Made by a program: the position numbers and the translations under genes. The notes below the pieces were generated by a model. The model was not told the DNA's origin. It did not search any database and saw nothing but the letters and a program-made list of their open reading frames with translations. From assembly GCF_004803635.1 (NCBI RefSeq), contig NZ_SSWX01000004.1:62001-126000 (forward strand): a DNA stretch of 64,000 nucleotides, written 5' to 3'. The stretch comes from Lampropedia aestuarii. Lineage in GTDB: Bacteria; Pseudomonadota; Gammaproteobacteria; Burkholderiales; Burkholderiaceae_C. Shown here one piece after another: positions 1 through 7,446 of the stretch (position 1 is its first letter; each line of letters starts with the position of its first letter).

Positions 1-368
1 TGCCCCGCTTCCAAGGCCTTGATAAGGGTCGCAAAAGCACCATCGGCACTGCCCACCATCAGCACCTTGGCGGTATCGATGGCGCTGCCACCACCCAATG
101 CAACCACCAACTCGGTGCGCTCGGGCTGTGACCAGAAGGCTTCGTATTGCGCACGCAGCTCACGCACGTCTGGGTTAGCGCGCACATCGTCAATCACCTC
201 AACCAGCGTATCGCCCAGCAGCTCTTCCATGCGCGCCACCAGTCCCAGCTCGCGCGCTTGCGGGAAAGTCACCAGCGTAGTGCGACGGCCCGCAACCAGC
301 GATGGCAAGCGCGCCAACACGCCTGCGCCATACAGACTGTGCACAGGATTGAAATAGGTGTGGGTCAT
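1..368 (-). CDS. Phosphonate-associated iron-containing alcohol dehydrogenase, 5'-proximal part only
   Basis: The reading frame begins at the ATG on 368-366 and leaves the window at base 1, so only about 122 N-terminal residues are visible. It starts MTHTYFNPVHSLYGAG and reaches a glycine-rich nucleotide-binding stretch, VVALGGGSAIDTAK, typical of group III (iron-dependent) alcohol dehydrogenases. Family members of this type are found in phosphonate catabolic loci and are thought to handle phosphonoacetaldehyde-like or related aldehydes; the substrate here is inference. A good ribosome site, GGGGAG, lies 5 nt upstream. The start overlaps the stop of the phnA remnant by four bases (ATGA), so the two were once translationally coupled. 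The metal-ligand residues lie outside the window. Confidence 0.8.
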   Translation of the reverse strand, partial: MTHTYFNPVHSLYGAGVLARLPSLVAGRRTTLVTFPQARELGLVARMEELLGDTLVEVIDDVRANPDVRELRAQYEAFWSQPERTELVVALGGGSAIDTAKVLMVGSADGAFATLIKALEAG

Positions 369-772
369 TGCAGCTCCCCGCTTGCACCAGCGTGGGTAAA
401 TAATAGATCGAATACATCGGAGTTGCGCAACCGCCGATTGGCCAAACTGGCCTGTGATGGACAGTGCAAAAGGCGCCGTCTCTTGTGCTTGCACAGGCTG
501 CCGTGCGAGCGCAGTGGCACATCCAACGCGTTGCGACCATGCTCGGCCGCGCCGCTACCAATCACAGTCAGATGGTCGCCTTGCACCACTGAACTGCCAA
601 AACGGTCGGTAGGTAGCCCTAAGCGCTGCGCGCGCGTAAGTACCTGGGCCACGCCAGGCAAGCTGGCGCGCTCATCAGAGTCGGTCATGGGCAGGGTCAC
701 GCGTGCGTTACTGGCACCCATGCAGGCATAGCTGCGCCCATTGGCCTGCAGCATGCGTTTTAAATTGGCCAT
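365..772 (-). pseudogene. phnA: phnA (phosphonoacetate hydrolase) remnant with large internal deletion
   Basis: This is a 135-codon open frame. Residues 9-14 (QANGRS) and the following Tyr resemble the N-terminal NGRSY segment of phosphonoacetate hydrolases. The rest resembles their C-terminus: LPTDRFGSSVV, then PLRSHGS, then LRNSDVFDLL. Intact PhnA proteins are about 400 residues long, so roughly 270-280 residues, including the metal-binding and nucleophile core, appear to be missing between two preserved ends. The segment after PLRSHG (CKHKRRRLLHCP) no longer looks like the family, suggesting further decay. The gene keeps its 4-bp overlap with the downstream alcohol dehydrogenase. The family assignment is from memory of the motifs; no alignment was run. 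It is unlikely to encode an active hydrolase. Confidence 0.55.
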
Positions 773-828
773 TTGAAAATTACCTTGAGAGAAACTACAC
801 GGGCAGCTCAGCGCCCGTTGCAAGCCTG

Positions 829-988
829 AGAGCCTGTTTACGATGTACTCGCAGACGCGCAAGACACACCAAGCACGCTGCTTTGTGAAAAGCCCTCGCC
901 GGACTGGTAGCCCGACGGCAGATTTGCCGCACACCATGTCTTTTTTGGCTCCAACGCGGTCTGCGCAAAGCGCGTAAACAGGTGCTTA
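829..988. repeat. Family A repeat, copy 1 (full, forward)
   Basis: This 160-bp element starts GAGAGCCTGTTTACG and ends CGCGTAAACAGGTGCTTA, so its ends are imperfect inverted repeats. The inner part carries the family core (CACGCTGCTTTGT, then CCTCGCC, then TAGCCCGACGGC, then CTCCAACGCGGTCTGCG). The last three bases, TTA at 986-988, are the TAA stop codon of phnE read on the minus strand. Confidence 0.85.
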
Positions 989-1816
989 GATAAAGCGTTT
1001 GCGTACATTGGCAGAGACCAGATCGATCAGCGAAACCGTGACGACCAGGATCAGCAGCACAGCGGCGGTTTGGCCATACTGAAAGCTGCGGATCACCTCA
1101 TAGAGAACCACGCCGATGCCACCAGCGCCCACCATGCCCACGACCGAGGCTGAACGCACATTGGACTCGAAGCGGTACAGCGTGAAGCTCAGCCACAATG
1201 GCAGCACTTGCGGAATGACACCATGCACCACTTCCACCAAGCGGTGTGCACCGGTTGCCCGGATGCCTTCCACAGGGCGTGGATCGATGGCCTCCACGGC
1301 CTCGGAAAACAGCTTAGCCAGCGTACCCGTGGTGTGAATGGCCAGCGCCAGTACACCAGCGAAAGGACCAAGACCAACAGCCACAATGAACAGCATGGCA
1401 AACACCATTTCGTTAATGGCACGACAGGCATCCATCAGCCGGCGCATCGGCTGGTAAACCCAAGCTGGGGCCACGTTGGAGGCGCACAGCAGCCCTGCAG
1501 GCACGGCAGCCACCAAAGCCAGTACGGTGCCCCAGATCGCAATGTGCACCGTGACCACCATTTCTTTGGCATACAAGCGCCAGTCCTTGAAGTCAGGCGG
1601 AAAAAAATCGCTGGCGTAAGTGCCGATATTGCCTGCGTCACGCCACAGGTCATGGGGTCTGATCTCTGCGCCGCGCCAAGCCCATACCAGCACAATCAGC
1701 ACTACCGCCCAGCCAAAATAGTGCGGCCAGCCCTGGCGCTGTGATGCTGCACGGGCCTGCAACTGCTCAAGGGCGCTATGGCTAGGAACCTGGCCTTGAA
1801 AAACCGGACCACTCAT
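986..1816 (-). CDS. phnE: Phosphonate ABC transporter, permease PhnE
   Basis: The 276-residue protein has a cytoplasmic N-terminus, a first membrane segment around residues 33-48 ([14 protein letters not shown]) and about five further hydrophobic segments, as in binding-protein-dependent permeases. The EAA-type cytoplasmic loop is visible as [19 protein letters not shown] near residue 170. It would form the inner-membrane channel for PhnC (ATPase) and PhnD (binding protein) in phosphonate uptake. Its ATG overlaps the phnD stop by 4 bp, so phnC-phnD-phnE form one operon. Its own stop codon is the terminal TTA of a family A repeat. Confidence 0.93.
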   Translation of the reverse strand: MSGPVFQGQVPSHSALEQLQARAASQRQGWPHYFGWAVVLIVLVWAWRGAEIRPHDLWRDAGNIGTYASDFFPPDFKDWRLYAKEMVVTVHIAIWGTVLALVAAVPAGLLCASNVAPAWVYQPMRRLMDACRAINEMVFAMLFIVAVGLGPFAGVLALAIHTTGTLAKLFSEAVEAIDPRPVEGIRATGAHRLVEVVHGVIPQVLPLWLSFTLYRFESNVRSASVVGMVGAGGIGVVLYEVIRSFQYGQTAAVLLILVVTVSLIDLVSANVRKRFI

Positions 1817-2763
1817 GGCTTGAGCTCCGCCAGTTTGGCGTCAATCTCGGTGAGCTGCTTGGTACGCTCTGCAGCTGCAAGCCCAGTGTCATGCTCAATC
1901 TTGCTGCGCTCTTTGTGCAGCTCCAACTGGCGAATGGGGATTAACTGGTCGTTGTTTGAGGCGCGAAAACCTCCATAACTGTAAATATTCTGAAGAATGG
2001 CCTTTTCCTGCTCATCCGTCTTGGCGTAGTTCACAACAAAGTTCTTTATTGTGGCTTTCACCGCCGGATCCAAATCGGTGCGCCAAACAAATGGATCACT
2101 AGGGATCAGCGGGCTCTCCCACAGCACTCTGAGTTGCTTGGCCAGCTCAGGCTTGGCGGCTTTGAGCTTGTCGATTTCTTCGGTATTGTTGATGGCTACA
2201 TCGACTTGCTTGGCCAACACAGCTTGGATATTGGCACCGTGGCTCGCACTGCGGGCGGTCTTGAAGGCCGTGCGGTAGTCCACCTTGTTCTGAGAAAACA
2301 AGTAGAAACTGGGCACCAAGAAACCAGAGGTGGAGTTCGGGTCACCAAGGCCGAAATTCAGCGACTTGGCATGCTTGAGCACATCATCCCAAGATTGCAG
2401 CTGGCTGTCGTCACGTGTGATCAACAGGCTCTTGTAGCCAAAGCTACCGTCTGCATACATGACCTGGGCAAACACTTCACCATTGGCCCGGTCGACGGCC
2501 TCCATCGCCGCTTTGTTGCCATACCAAGCTACTTGAATCTTGTTAAAGCGCATGGCCTCGATCACGCCCGCATAGTCAGGCGCGTAAAAAGAGGTGATCG
2601 TAAGACCGGTTTTCTTCTCCATATCCTGGAAAAACGGCTCCCAGCGCTCACGCTGGGCAGAGGCGGAGTCAGTGGCAATAATGCCGAAGTTGATCTGCTG
2701 CGCTTGAGCGCAGGCTGCAAAGACCGCCAAAGCGGCAGTAGCAAGAGTGCGGAGCTTGAACAT
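1813..2763 (-). CDS. phnD: Phosphonate ABC transporter, periplasmic binding protein PhnD
   Basis: The chosen start at 2763 gives [20 protein letters not shown], a Sec signal peptide that ends at AQA before QQINFGI. An ATG five codons upstream (2778) would put extra residues before the signal and is less likely. The mature protein has the PhnD/phosphite-binding pattern: IIATDSAS near the start, then [27 protein letters not shown] and [10 protein letters not shown]. In the family the STSG loop contacts the phosphonate group. The gene lies between phnC (66 bp upstream) and phnE (4-bp overlap). The exact ligand cannot be told from sequence. Confidence 0.93.
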   Translation of the reverse strand: MFKLRTLATAALAVFAACAQAQQINFGIIATDSASAQRERWEPFFQDMEKKTGLTITSFYAPDYAGVIEAMRFNKIQVAWYGNKAAMEAVDRANGEVFAQVMYADGSFGYKSLLITRDDSQLQSWDDVLKHAKSLNFGLGDPNSTSGFLVPSFYLFSQNKVDYRTAFKTARSASHGANIQAVLAKQVDVAINNTEEIDKLKAAKPELAKQLRVLWESPLIPSDPFVWRTDLDPAVKATIKNFVVNYAKTDEQEKAILQNIYSYGGFRASNNDQLIPIRQLELHKERSKIEHDTGLAAAERTKQLTEIDAKLAELKP

Positions 2764-2828
2764 GGGTGTTTCCGTCAAGTTAAAAGTCTGCTGTCAGGCA
2801 GAGTAAAGCGACAAAGACGCGCGTACCG

Positions 2829-3659
2829 TCATGCAGCGAGCGCCATCGGATGGGCCGTGGTGTGCGGCAGGTCCGTGCCAGGTTCGTGCAAGAGATCTGC
2901 CGCGGCAGTGCCATACAGCTGTTGTAGAAAGGCCGGCGTGAGGGCACTGGAGGCGCCGTCGAACACCAATGCCCCGTCACGCAGCGCTACCACGCGGTCG
3001 CAATAGCGCTGCGCCAGTGCCACATGGTGCAAGCTCACAACCAGCGTCATACCGGCATCGCGGTTGAGTGCCGCCAGATGCTCCATCACACGGTGTGTCG
3101 ATTGCGGATCCAGTGACGCTACTGGCTCGTCGGCCAGTACCAATTCAGCACCTTGGACCAACACGCGGGCAATCGCAGCACGCTGTTGTTGGCCACCCGA
3201 CAACGTTGAGGCACGTTGGAATGCCTGCTGCGCCAGTCCAATGCCACTCAGGGCATCCAGTGCACGGGCGCGGTCTTCAAGCCGGTAGGCTCCAGCCAGC
3301 GCCCGCCATAGGGGAGCCTCACCAGCCAAGCCAGTCATGACGTTGTGCATCACGCTCAGTCGGCCCACCAAGTTGAACTGCTGAAAAATCACGCCAATAC
3401 GTCTGCGCAGCGCTCGAATCTCCGGGCTCACACGGCCATTGGTTTGCAACAGCTGCCCGAACGCTTCGATGCGACCGCCATCGGCATCGGTGGTCTCCAA
3501 ACCGCACAGGCAACGAATCAATGTGGACTTGCCAGAGCCGGAGGCGCCCAACAAAGCCACGCGCTCGCCACGCCGCACTTGCAATGACACATCGCGCAAG
3601 GCCCTATGGCTGCCGAAGCGGCGGCTGACAGATTGCGCACTCAAAACGATGGAGTTCAT
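2829..3659 (-). CDS. phnC: Phosphonate ABC transporter, ATP-binding protein PhnC
   Basis: The 276-residue ABC ATPase shows a Walker A motif GASGSGKST at residues 38-46, a Q-loop (IFQQFNL), the signature LSGGQQQRAAIARVL, Walker B LVLADEPVASLD and an H-loop (SLHHVAL). The last 25 or so residues extend past the usual domain. It powers PhnDE uptake. The only ATG that gives the full N-terminal beta strand lies directly after a run of ten T (A on the plus strand, 3660-3669), with no clear Shine-Dalgarno. Translation initiation may therefore be weak or depend on tract length. It is the first gene of phnCDE and divergent from the LysR gene. Confidence 0.93.
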   Translation of the reverse strand: MNSIVLSAQSVSRRFGSHRALRDVSLQVRRGERVALLGASGSGKSTLIRCLCGLETTDADGGRIEAFGQLLQTNGRVSPEIRALRRRIGVIFQQFNLVGRLSVMHNVMTGLAGEAPLWRALAGAYRLEDRARALDALSGIGLAQQAFQRASTLSGGQQQRAAIARVLVQGAELVLADEPVASLDPQSTHRVMEHLAALNRDAGMTLVVSLHHVALAQRYCDRVVALRDGALVFDGASSALTPAFLQQLYGTAAADLLHEPGTDLPHTTAHPMALAA

Positions 3660-3796
3660 AAAAAAAAAATGGGCTTGACTACCATGGCAGCGCAGCCTTT
3701 AGCAATTGGGATGGAGGCAGTATGTGAGACCAATTTGACAGTTCCATGTCATCACAAGCCCAACAATCAATTCATTGCATACAAGTTTTTTCAATT

Positions 3797-3819
3797 AACT
3801 ATATATAAAATCTATAGTT
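3797..3819. promoter_or_regulatory. Candidate LysR-type operator between phnC and its divergent regulator
   Basis: A perfect inverted repeat, AACTATA-N9-TATAGTT, lies 25 bp upstream of the LysR ATG in an AT-rich stretch within the 184-bp divergent intergenic region. LysR-family proteins bind interrupted dyads of the T-N11-A type, and their sites usually sit between the regulator and its divergent target. The role is inferred from position and symmetry only. Confidence 0.5.
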
Positions 3820-3843
3820 TTAAAACTCCATTGGCAGCCCACG

Positions 3844-4725
3844 ATGCGACTGACCCAATTGCGCTCCTTCCATGCCGTAGCGACCAACGGCAACTTCACC
3901 GCTGCGGCCAAAAGCCTGCATGTCAGCCAGCCCACGGTCACCACCCAAGTCGCCCAGCTTGAGACGCTGTACAACGTTGAGCTGTTTCACCGCGTCGGAC
4001 GCCGTGCGGTACCGACTGAGATGGGCGAGCGCTTGCTGGCGCTGTCGCGTCAGATATTTGGCTTAGAGGGCGAGGCGGTGCAGTTGCTGCGTGAGTCCGG
4101 TCAGTTGCGCAGTGGGCACCTGCGGGTCGCCGCAGTCGGCCCCTCGCATGTCACCCGCATGCTGGTATCGTTCCACCAGCAGTACCCTGGCATCAAGGTC
4201 TCAGTCAGCACCGGCAACTCGCAAGAAGTACTGGAGCGGCTCGCGGACTACCGTGCCGATGTCGGCGTACTGGCGCAACTCGCGCATGATGAGCGGTTTG
4301 TGTCATGGCCTTATAGCGAACACGGAGTCGCAATCATCTGCTCAGCACAACACCGCTTCGCACAGCGGCGCAGCATCACGCTGGCCGAACTAGAAGGCGA
4401 GCGACTGATTCTGCGCGAGCCCGGCTCGACCACCCGCACAGCGCTAGAGCGCGCGCTGCAAACCGCCGGTGTGTCACCGCAGGTAGTCATGGAAATCGCC
4501 AGTCGGGAGATCATCCGCGAAGCGGTGCTACAAAACGTCGGCCTGGCGGCCGTCTCTGAGGTCGAGTTTGTCCCGGGCCCAGGCCTGCGCTCGGTACGCA
4601 TCCATGGTGCGCACGTTCGCACATACGCCCATGTGGTGTGCTTGGCCGAGCGGCAGGAAAGCGCCCTGGTGCGCGCGTTCGTGCACTGCGCGCATAAGAC
4701 ACGACCGCCAGCACAAGGCCAGTAG
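3844..4725 (+). CDS. LysR-family regulator of the phosphonate locus
   Basis: The 293-residue protein has an N-terminal winged helix-turn-helix (residues 1-60: RLTQLRSFHAVATNGNFTAA, then HVSQPTVTTQVAQLE) and a two-lobe effector domain starting near residue 90 (GHLRVAAVGPSHV). It resembles the LysR regulators linked to aminoethylphosphonate catabolism. It is transcribed divergently from phnCDE, with a perfect dyad 25 bp before its start, so it probably controls both its own gene and the transporter. The effector is unknown. The last ten or so residues (HKTRPPAQGQ) are an unstructured tail. Confidence 0.88.
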   Translation: MRLTQLRSFHAVATNGNFTAAAKSLHVSQPTVTTQVAQLETLYNVELFHRVGRRAVPTEMGERLLALSRQIFGLEGEAVQLLRESGQLRSGHLRVAAVGPSHVTRMLVSFHQQYPGIKVSVSTGNSQEVLERLADYRADVGVLAQLAHDERFVSWPYSEHGVAIICSAQHRFAQRRSITLAELEGERLILREPGSTTRTALERALQTAGVSPQVVMEIASREIIREAVLQNVGLAAVSEVEFVPGPGLRSVRIHGAHVRTYAHVVCLAERQESALVRAFVHCAHKTRPPAQGQ

Positions 4726-4947
4726 CTGCCGCAAGCCCAGCGAGCCAATCCATGCCCGGCGCTTGCCCACTTGCGCGTCGCAACCAAGCGCATCGCGCGC
4801 CTGCTCAGCAACCGATGCCGCCGCGCGATACACACGGGCATGGCCAAAGATGACAGAAACGTAATGGCCGAGTCATCGACCTGTGGGTGGCCAAGCACTA
4901 CATTGCAATCCTTCGCCTTCAACCCCTTTGAACGTCAAGGACAACCC

Positions 4948-5379
4948 ATGCTATCCAAACCACTCTATACCGCCATGCTACTGCTCGCCTTGGCATCAGC
5001 CAGCGCCAGCGCACAATCATCCAACACAGGTCTTAGCCGTGCCGAAGTCCAGGCCGATTTGCTGGCCTGGCAGCAGTCAGGTCTTGCTGCACTGTATCGC
5101 CAGGAAAGCGGACCTGACATGGCCAGTCCTGAGTACCAGCAAGCCTTCGAGCGCTACTTGCAACTGCGCCCGGGCGCCAGCTACCGCGCCCAGGCACAGG
5201 CCCAGCCCAAGGCCCAAGCCCCGTTAACGAGGGCGCAAGTTCAAGCCGATTTGGACAACTGGAGAAAAGCGGGGATGGATGAATTCAGCCGCAGCAACAG
5301 CACCCCTAGCTTTGAGAGTGCGGAATACAGACAGGCGTATGAGAAATACCTGCGCTTGACTGAAGCGCAGGCCGAGTAA
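4948..5379 (+). CDS. Secreted DUF4148 protein with two tandem repeats
   Basis: The start at 4948 follows an AAGGA site and gives a Sec signal peptide of about 24 residues (MLSKPLYTAMLLLALASASA). The 143-residue product contains the DUF4148 unit twice: LSRAEVQADLLAWQQSGLAA near residue 30 and LTRAQVQADLDNWRKAGMDE near residue 93. Each is followed by a YxxAFERYLQL / YRQAYEKYLRL segment, and an Ala/Gln-rich linker separates them. DUF4148 proteins are short periplasmic proteins abundant in Burkholderiales and have no assigned function. Longer frames upstream of 4948 lack a ribosome site and a signal peptide. Confidence 0.85.
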   Translation: MLSKPLYTAMLLLALASASASAQSSNTGLSRAEVQADLLAWQQSGLAALYRQESGPDMASPEYQQAFERYLQLRPGASYRAQAQAQPKAQAPLTRAQVQADLDNWRKAGMDEFSRSNSTPSFESAEYRQAYEKYLRLTEAQAE

Positions 5380-6203
5380 CACGCTTGCTAAAAGGCTGGG
5401 CTGGGCTGGCCGGGCTATCGCAATGCTGACAAAGCTCGGGCAACTCACCACCAAGCTGCCAAAGCGCATGCCAAGAGCACGAGCGCTTGCGTCACAAGCG
5501 CCAAAGCACCCCGCTGGTGTGGCATCGATACCGCCAGGCAATGCAGCACCAGCGGGCAATCTGCGCCAGATGCAAAGTGGCCCGCTTCACAATGGCCCAT
5601 GCCCACAAAAAACCTCCTCACAGGGGCGCAGCACGCCCGTCTCTCCCACCGGTGCGCGAGCCGCTGCAGCGATTGACGCCAACGACCCAAACACGCGCTT
5701 GCTGTCCAGTGGCAGTTAAAGCTCGCAATGGGCCTGCTCGCCCACAATCGCTATGAGATGCCCAGTCTTATGCACTGGCTCACCTGCCCTGCCCAGCTGG
5801 GCAAAACCTGTGACACTTAGCCCGTCAGCGGGATGTATGCGCGCAGCCAAGCGCAAGGCCGCGCTGCAGCAATCGAAGCTGTGATTGCGCAGGCCAATGG
5901 CTTGGCCCACACCTTGCGTTGCGCCTCTCACGCAGGTTTCGCGCTGGTATTGCAACCGCCAACGCCTTTGCCAAGGCGACATCACGACAGCCATTGGGCA
6001 GCTACCACGTGTCTGAGGTTGACGGGCATGGTATCGGCCTGGTATCGACCTAAGTGCACGGTCAATAAACTGAACTCACCACCACCTGCATCAGCCACCT
6101 GCGCTAAAGTCCTGCCAACGCCAGCCTGTCGAGCCAAGGCGAGAGCCGGTTGGGCTTGACTCGACTGCGCTTGAATCATGCACACAACCATACCAACTGC
6201 GCC
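5380..6203. other. 824-bp stretch without a convincing gene
   Basis: Several short frames on both strands cover this stretch, but none has a good start, signal or recognisable fold. The minus-strand frame 5982-6209 contains VADAGGGEFSLL, faintly like a GGDEF motif, and neighbouring minus-strand frames (5716-5994, 5445-5747) continue without clear homology. It may be a decayed minus-strand gene; that is a guess. GC content stays similar to that of the neighbours. Confidence 0.4.
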
Positions 6204-7109
6204 ATGCACAAGAACAAAGCGACCCTCATCGGTCTGATCGCCATTTTGCTGTGGAGCTCCATAGTCGGCCTGATTCGCGGTGTCAGCGAAAGTTTTGGCG
6301 CAGTAGGCGGAGCGGCGCTGATTTACTCCGTGGCCTCGGTGTTTCTGGTGTGCTCCGTTGGGATGACCAAGGTGCGCGAATTCTCCCGCGCCTATCTGAT
6401 CTGGGGCAGTCTGCTGTTTGTGGCCTACGAGTTGTGCCTGGCGCTGTCGATTGGCTATGCTCGCACCAGCAGACAGGCCATCGAAGTGGGCATGGTCAAC
6501 TACCTATGGCCGACCTTAACGATGGTGGCTGCGATTATTTTCAACCAGCAACGCAGCAATGCGCTGATCTTCCCCGGCTTTGCTCTGTCCATGGCTGGCA
6601 TTGGCTGGATTCTGGGTGGTGAACAAGGCTTCGATTTGCCAGGGATGTGGGCCAATCTCCAGGACAACCCACTCAGCTACGGCCTGGCATTGGCTGGCGC
6701 CTTGATCTGGGCCGCCTATTGCACCGTAACGGCCCGCATGGCCAACGGCAAAAATGGCGTGACACTTTTTTTCATGCTGGTTGCACTGGTACTGTGGGCC
6801 AAATACTTGCTGATGGATGGCGGCGGTACGCTGAACTTCAACCTGCGCTCTACCCTCTACCTGGCGCTGGCAGCTGGTGCGATGGGCTTTGGTTATGCGG
6901 CCTGGAACGTGGGTATTTTGCATGGCAACGTCACCATTTTGGCGGGTGCGTCCTACTTCATTCCGGTGCTCTCCGCCGCTTTGGCCGCCGCTTTGCTGCG
7001 CACGCCGCTATCGCAGGCATTTTGGCAGGGCGCGGCGATGGTATGTGCTGGCTCGGTGCTATGCTGGCTGGCGACGCAATCGGTGAAAAAGCCGACTTTA
7101 AAAGGCTGA
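6204..7109 (+). CDS. yddG: Aromatic amino acid exporter YddG (DMT superfamily)
   Basis: The 301-residue membrane protein starts MHKNKATLIGLIAILLWSS and closely follows the Escherichia coli YddG pattern through its length: GLIRGVSESFG, then RQAIEVGMVNYLWPTLT, then GALIWAAYCTVTARMANG, then YAAWNVGILHGNVTI, then QGAAMVCAGSVLCWLATQS. Ten transmembrane segments in two EamA repeats are expected. YddG-type proteins export aromatic amino acids and related compounds through the inner membrane. The upstream in-frame extension to 6150 lacks features of the family, so 6204 is preferred. It stands alone between unrelated genes. Confidence 0.93.
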   Translation: MHKNKATLIGLIAILLWSSIVGLIRGVSESFGAVGGAALIYSVASVFLVCSVGMTKVREFSRAYLIWGSLLFVAYELCLALSIGYARTSRQAIEVGMVNYLWPTLTMVAAIIFNQQRSNALIFPGFALSMAGIGWILGGEQGFDLPGMWANLQDNPLSYGLALAGALIWAAYCTVTARMANGKNGVTLFFMLVALVLWAKYLLMDGGGTLNFNLRSTLYLALAAGAMGFGYAAWNVGILHGNVTILAGASYFIPVLSAALAAALLRTPLSQAFWQGAAMVCAGSVLCWLATQSVKKPTLKG

Positions 7110-7187
7110 GGCAACTGCCGGTGAGATTGCGCGCCTGCGCGCGGATGCACCACTAAAGCGCCTATCACGCTTTAGTGGTTAGTTTGC

Positions 7188-7376
7188 TTACAGTTTATTT
7201 TTGCACTCGAAATCCTGGTAAATCGTCTCGTCTACCTTTTTCCAATCGGCGCCTGGCAATTCGCTCTCACACACCTTCTCGCCGGTTTTTTCATTGACAA
7301 ACCAGTAGTACATGCTGGGTTGCGCTGAAACGAAAGTAGCAGCTGCCAACGCAGCGATCGCAATCAATTTTTTCAT
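7188..7376 (-). CDS. Small secreted protein, 62 residues, unknown function
   Basis: The start at 7376 has an AGGAG ribosome site about 8 nt upstream and gives a Sec signal peptide (MKKLIAIAALAAATFVSA). The mature part is only about 44 residues and acidic to neutral. It has two cysteines (KVCESEL near residue 37 and DFECKNKL near the end) that could form a disulfide in the periplasm. The family is not recognised. It lies 70 bp downstream of the pyroglutamyl-peptidase-like lipoprotein gene on the same strand and may be co-transcribed with it. Confidence 0.75.
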   Translation of the reverse strand: MKKLIAIAALAAATFVSAQPSMYYWFVNEKTGEKVCESELPGADWKKVDETIYQDFECKNKL

Positions 7377-7446
7377 TTTCAATACTCCTAATGGATAGCG
7401 TTGGCCAACCCAAAATGGCGCTGGCCATTGCAGGTTGGCTCCCAAT

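Noticed and set aside
5982-6209. Possible GGDEF-domain remnant (VADAGGGEFSLL)
   Set aside because: Only one short motif-like string, with no surrounding GGDEF pattern; kept only as a remark in the gap entry.
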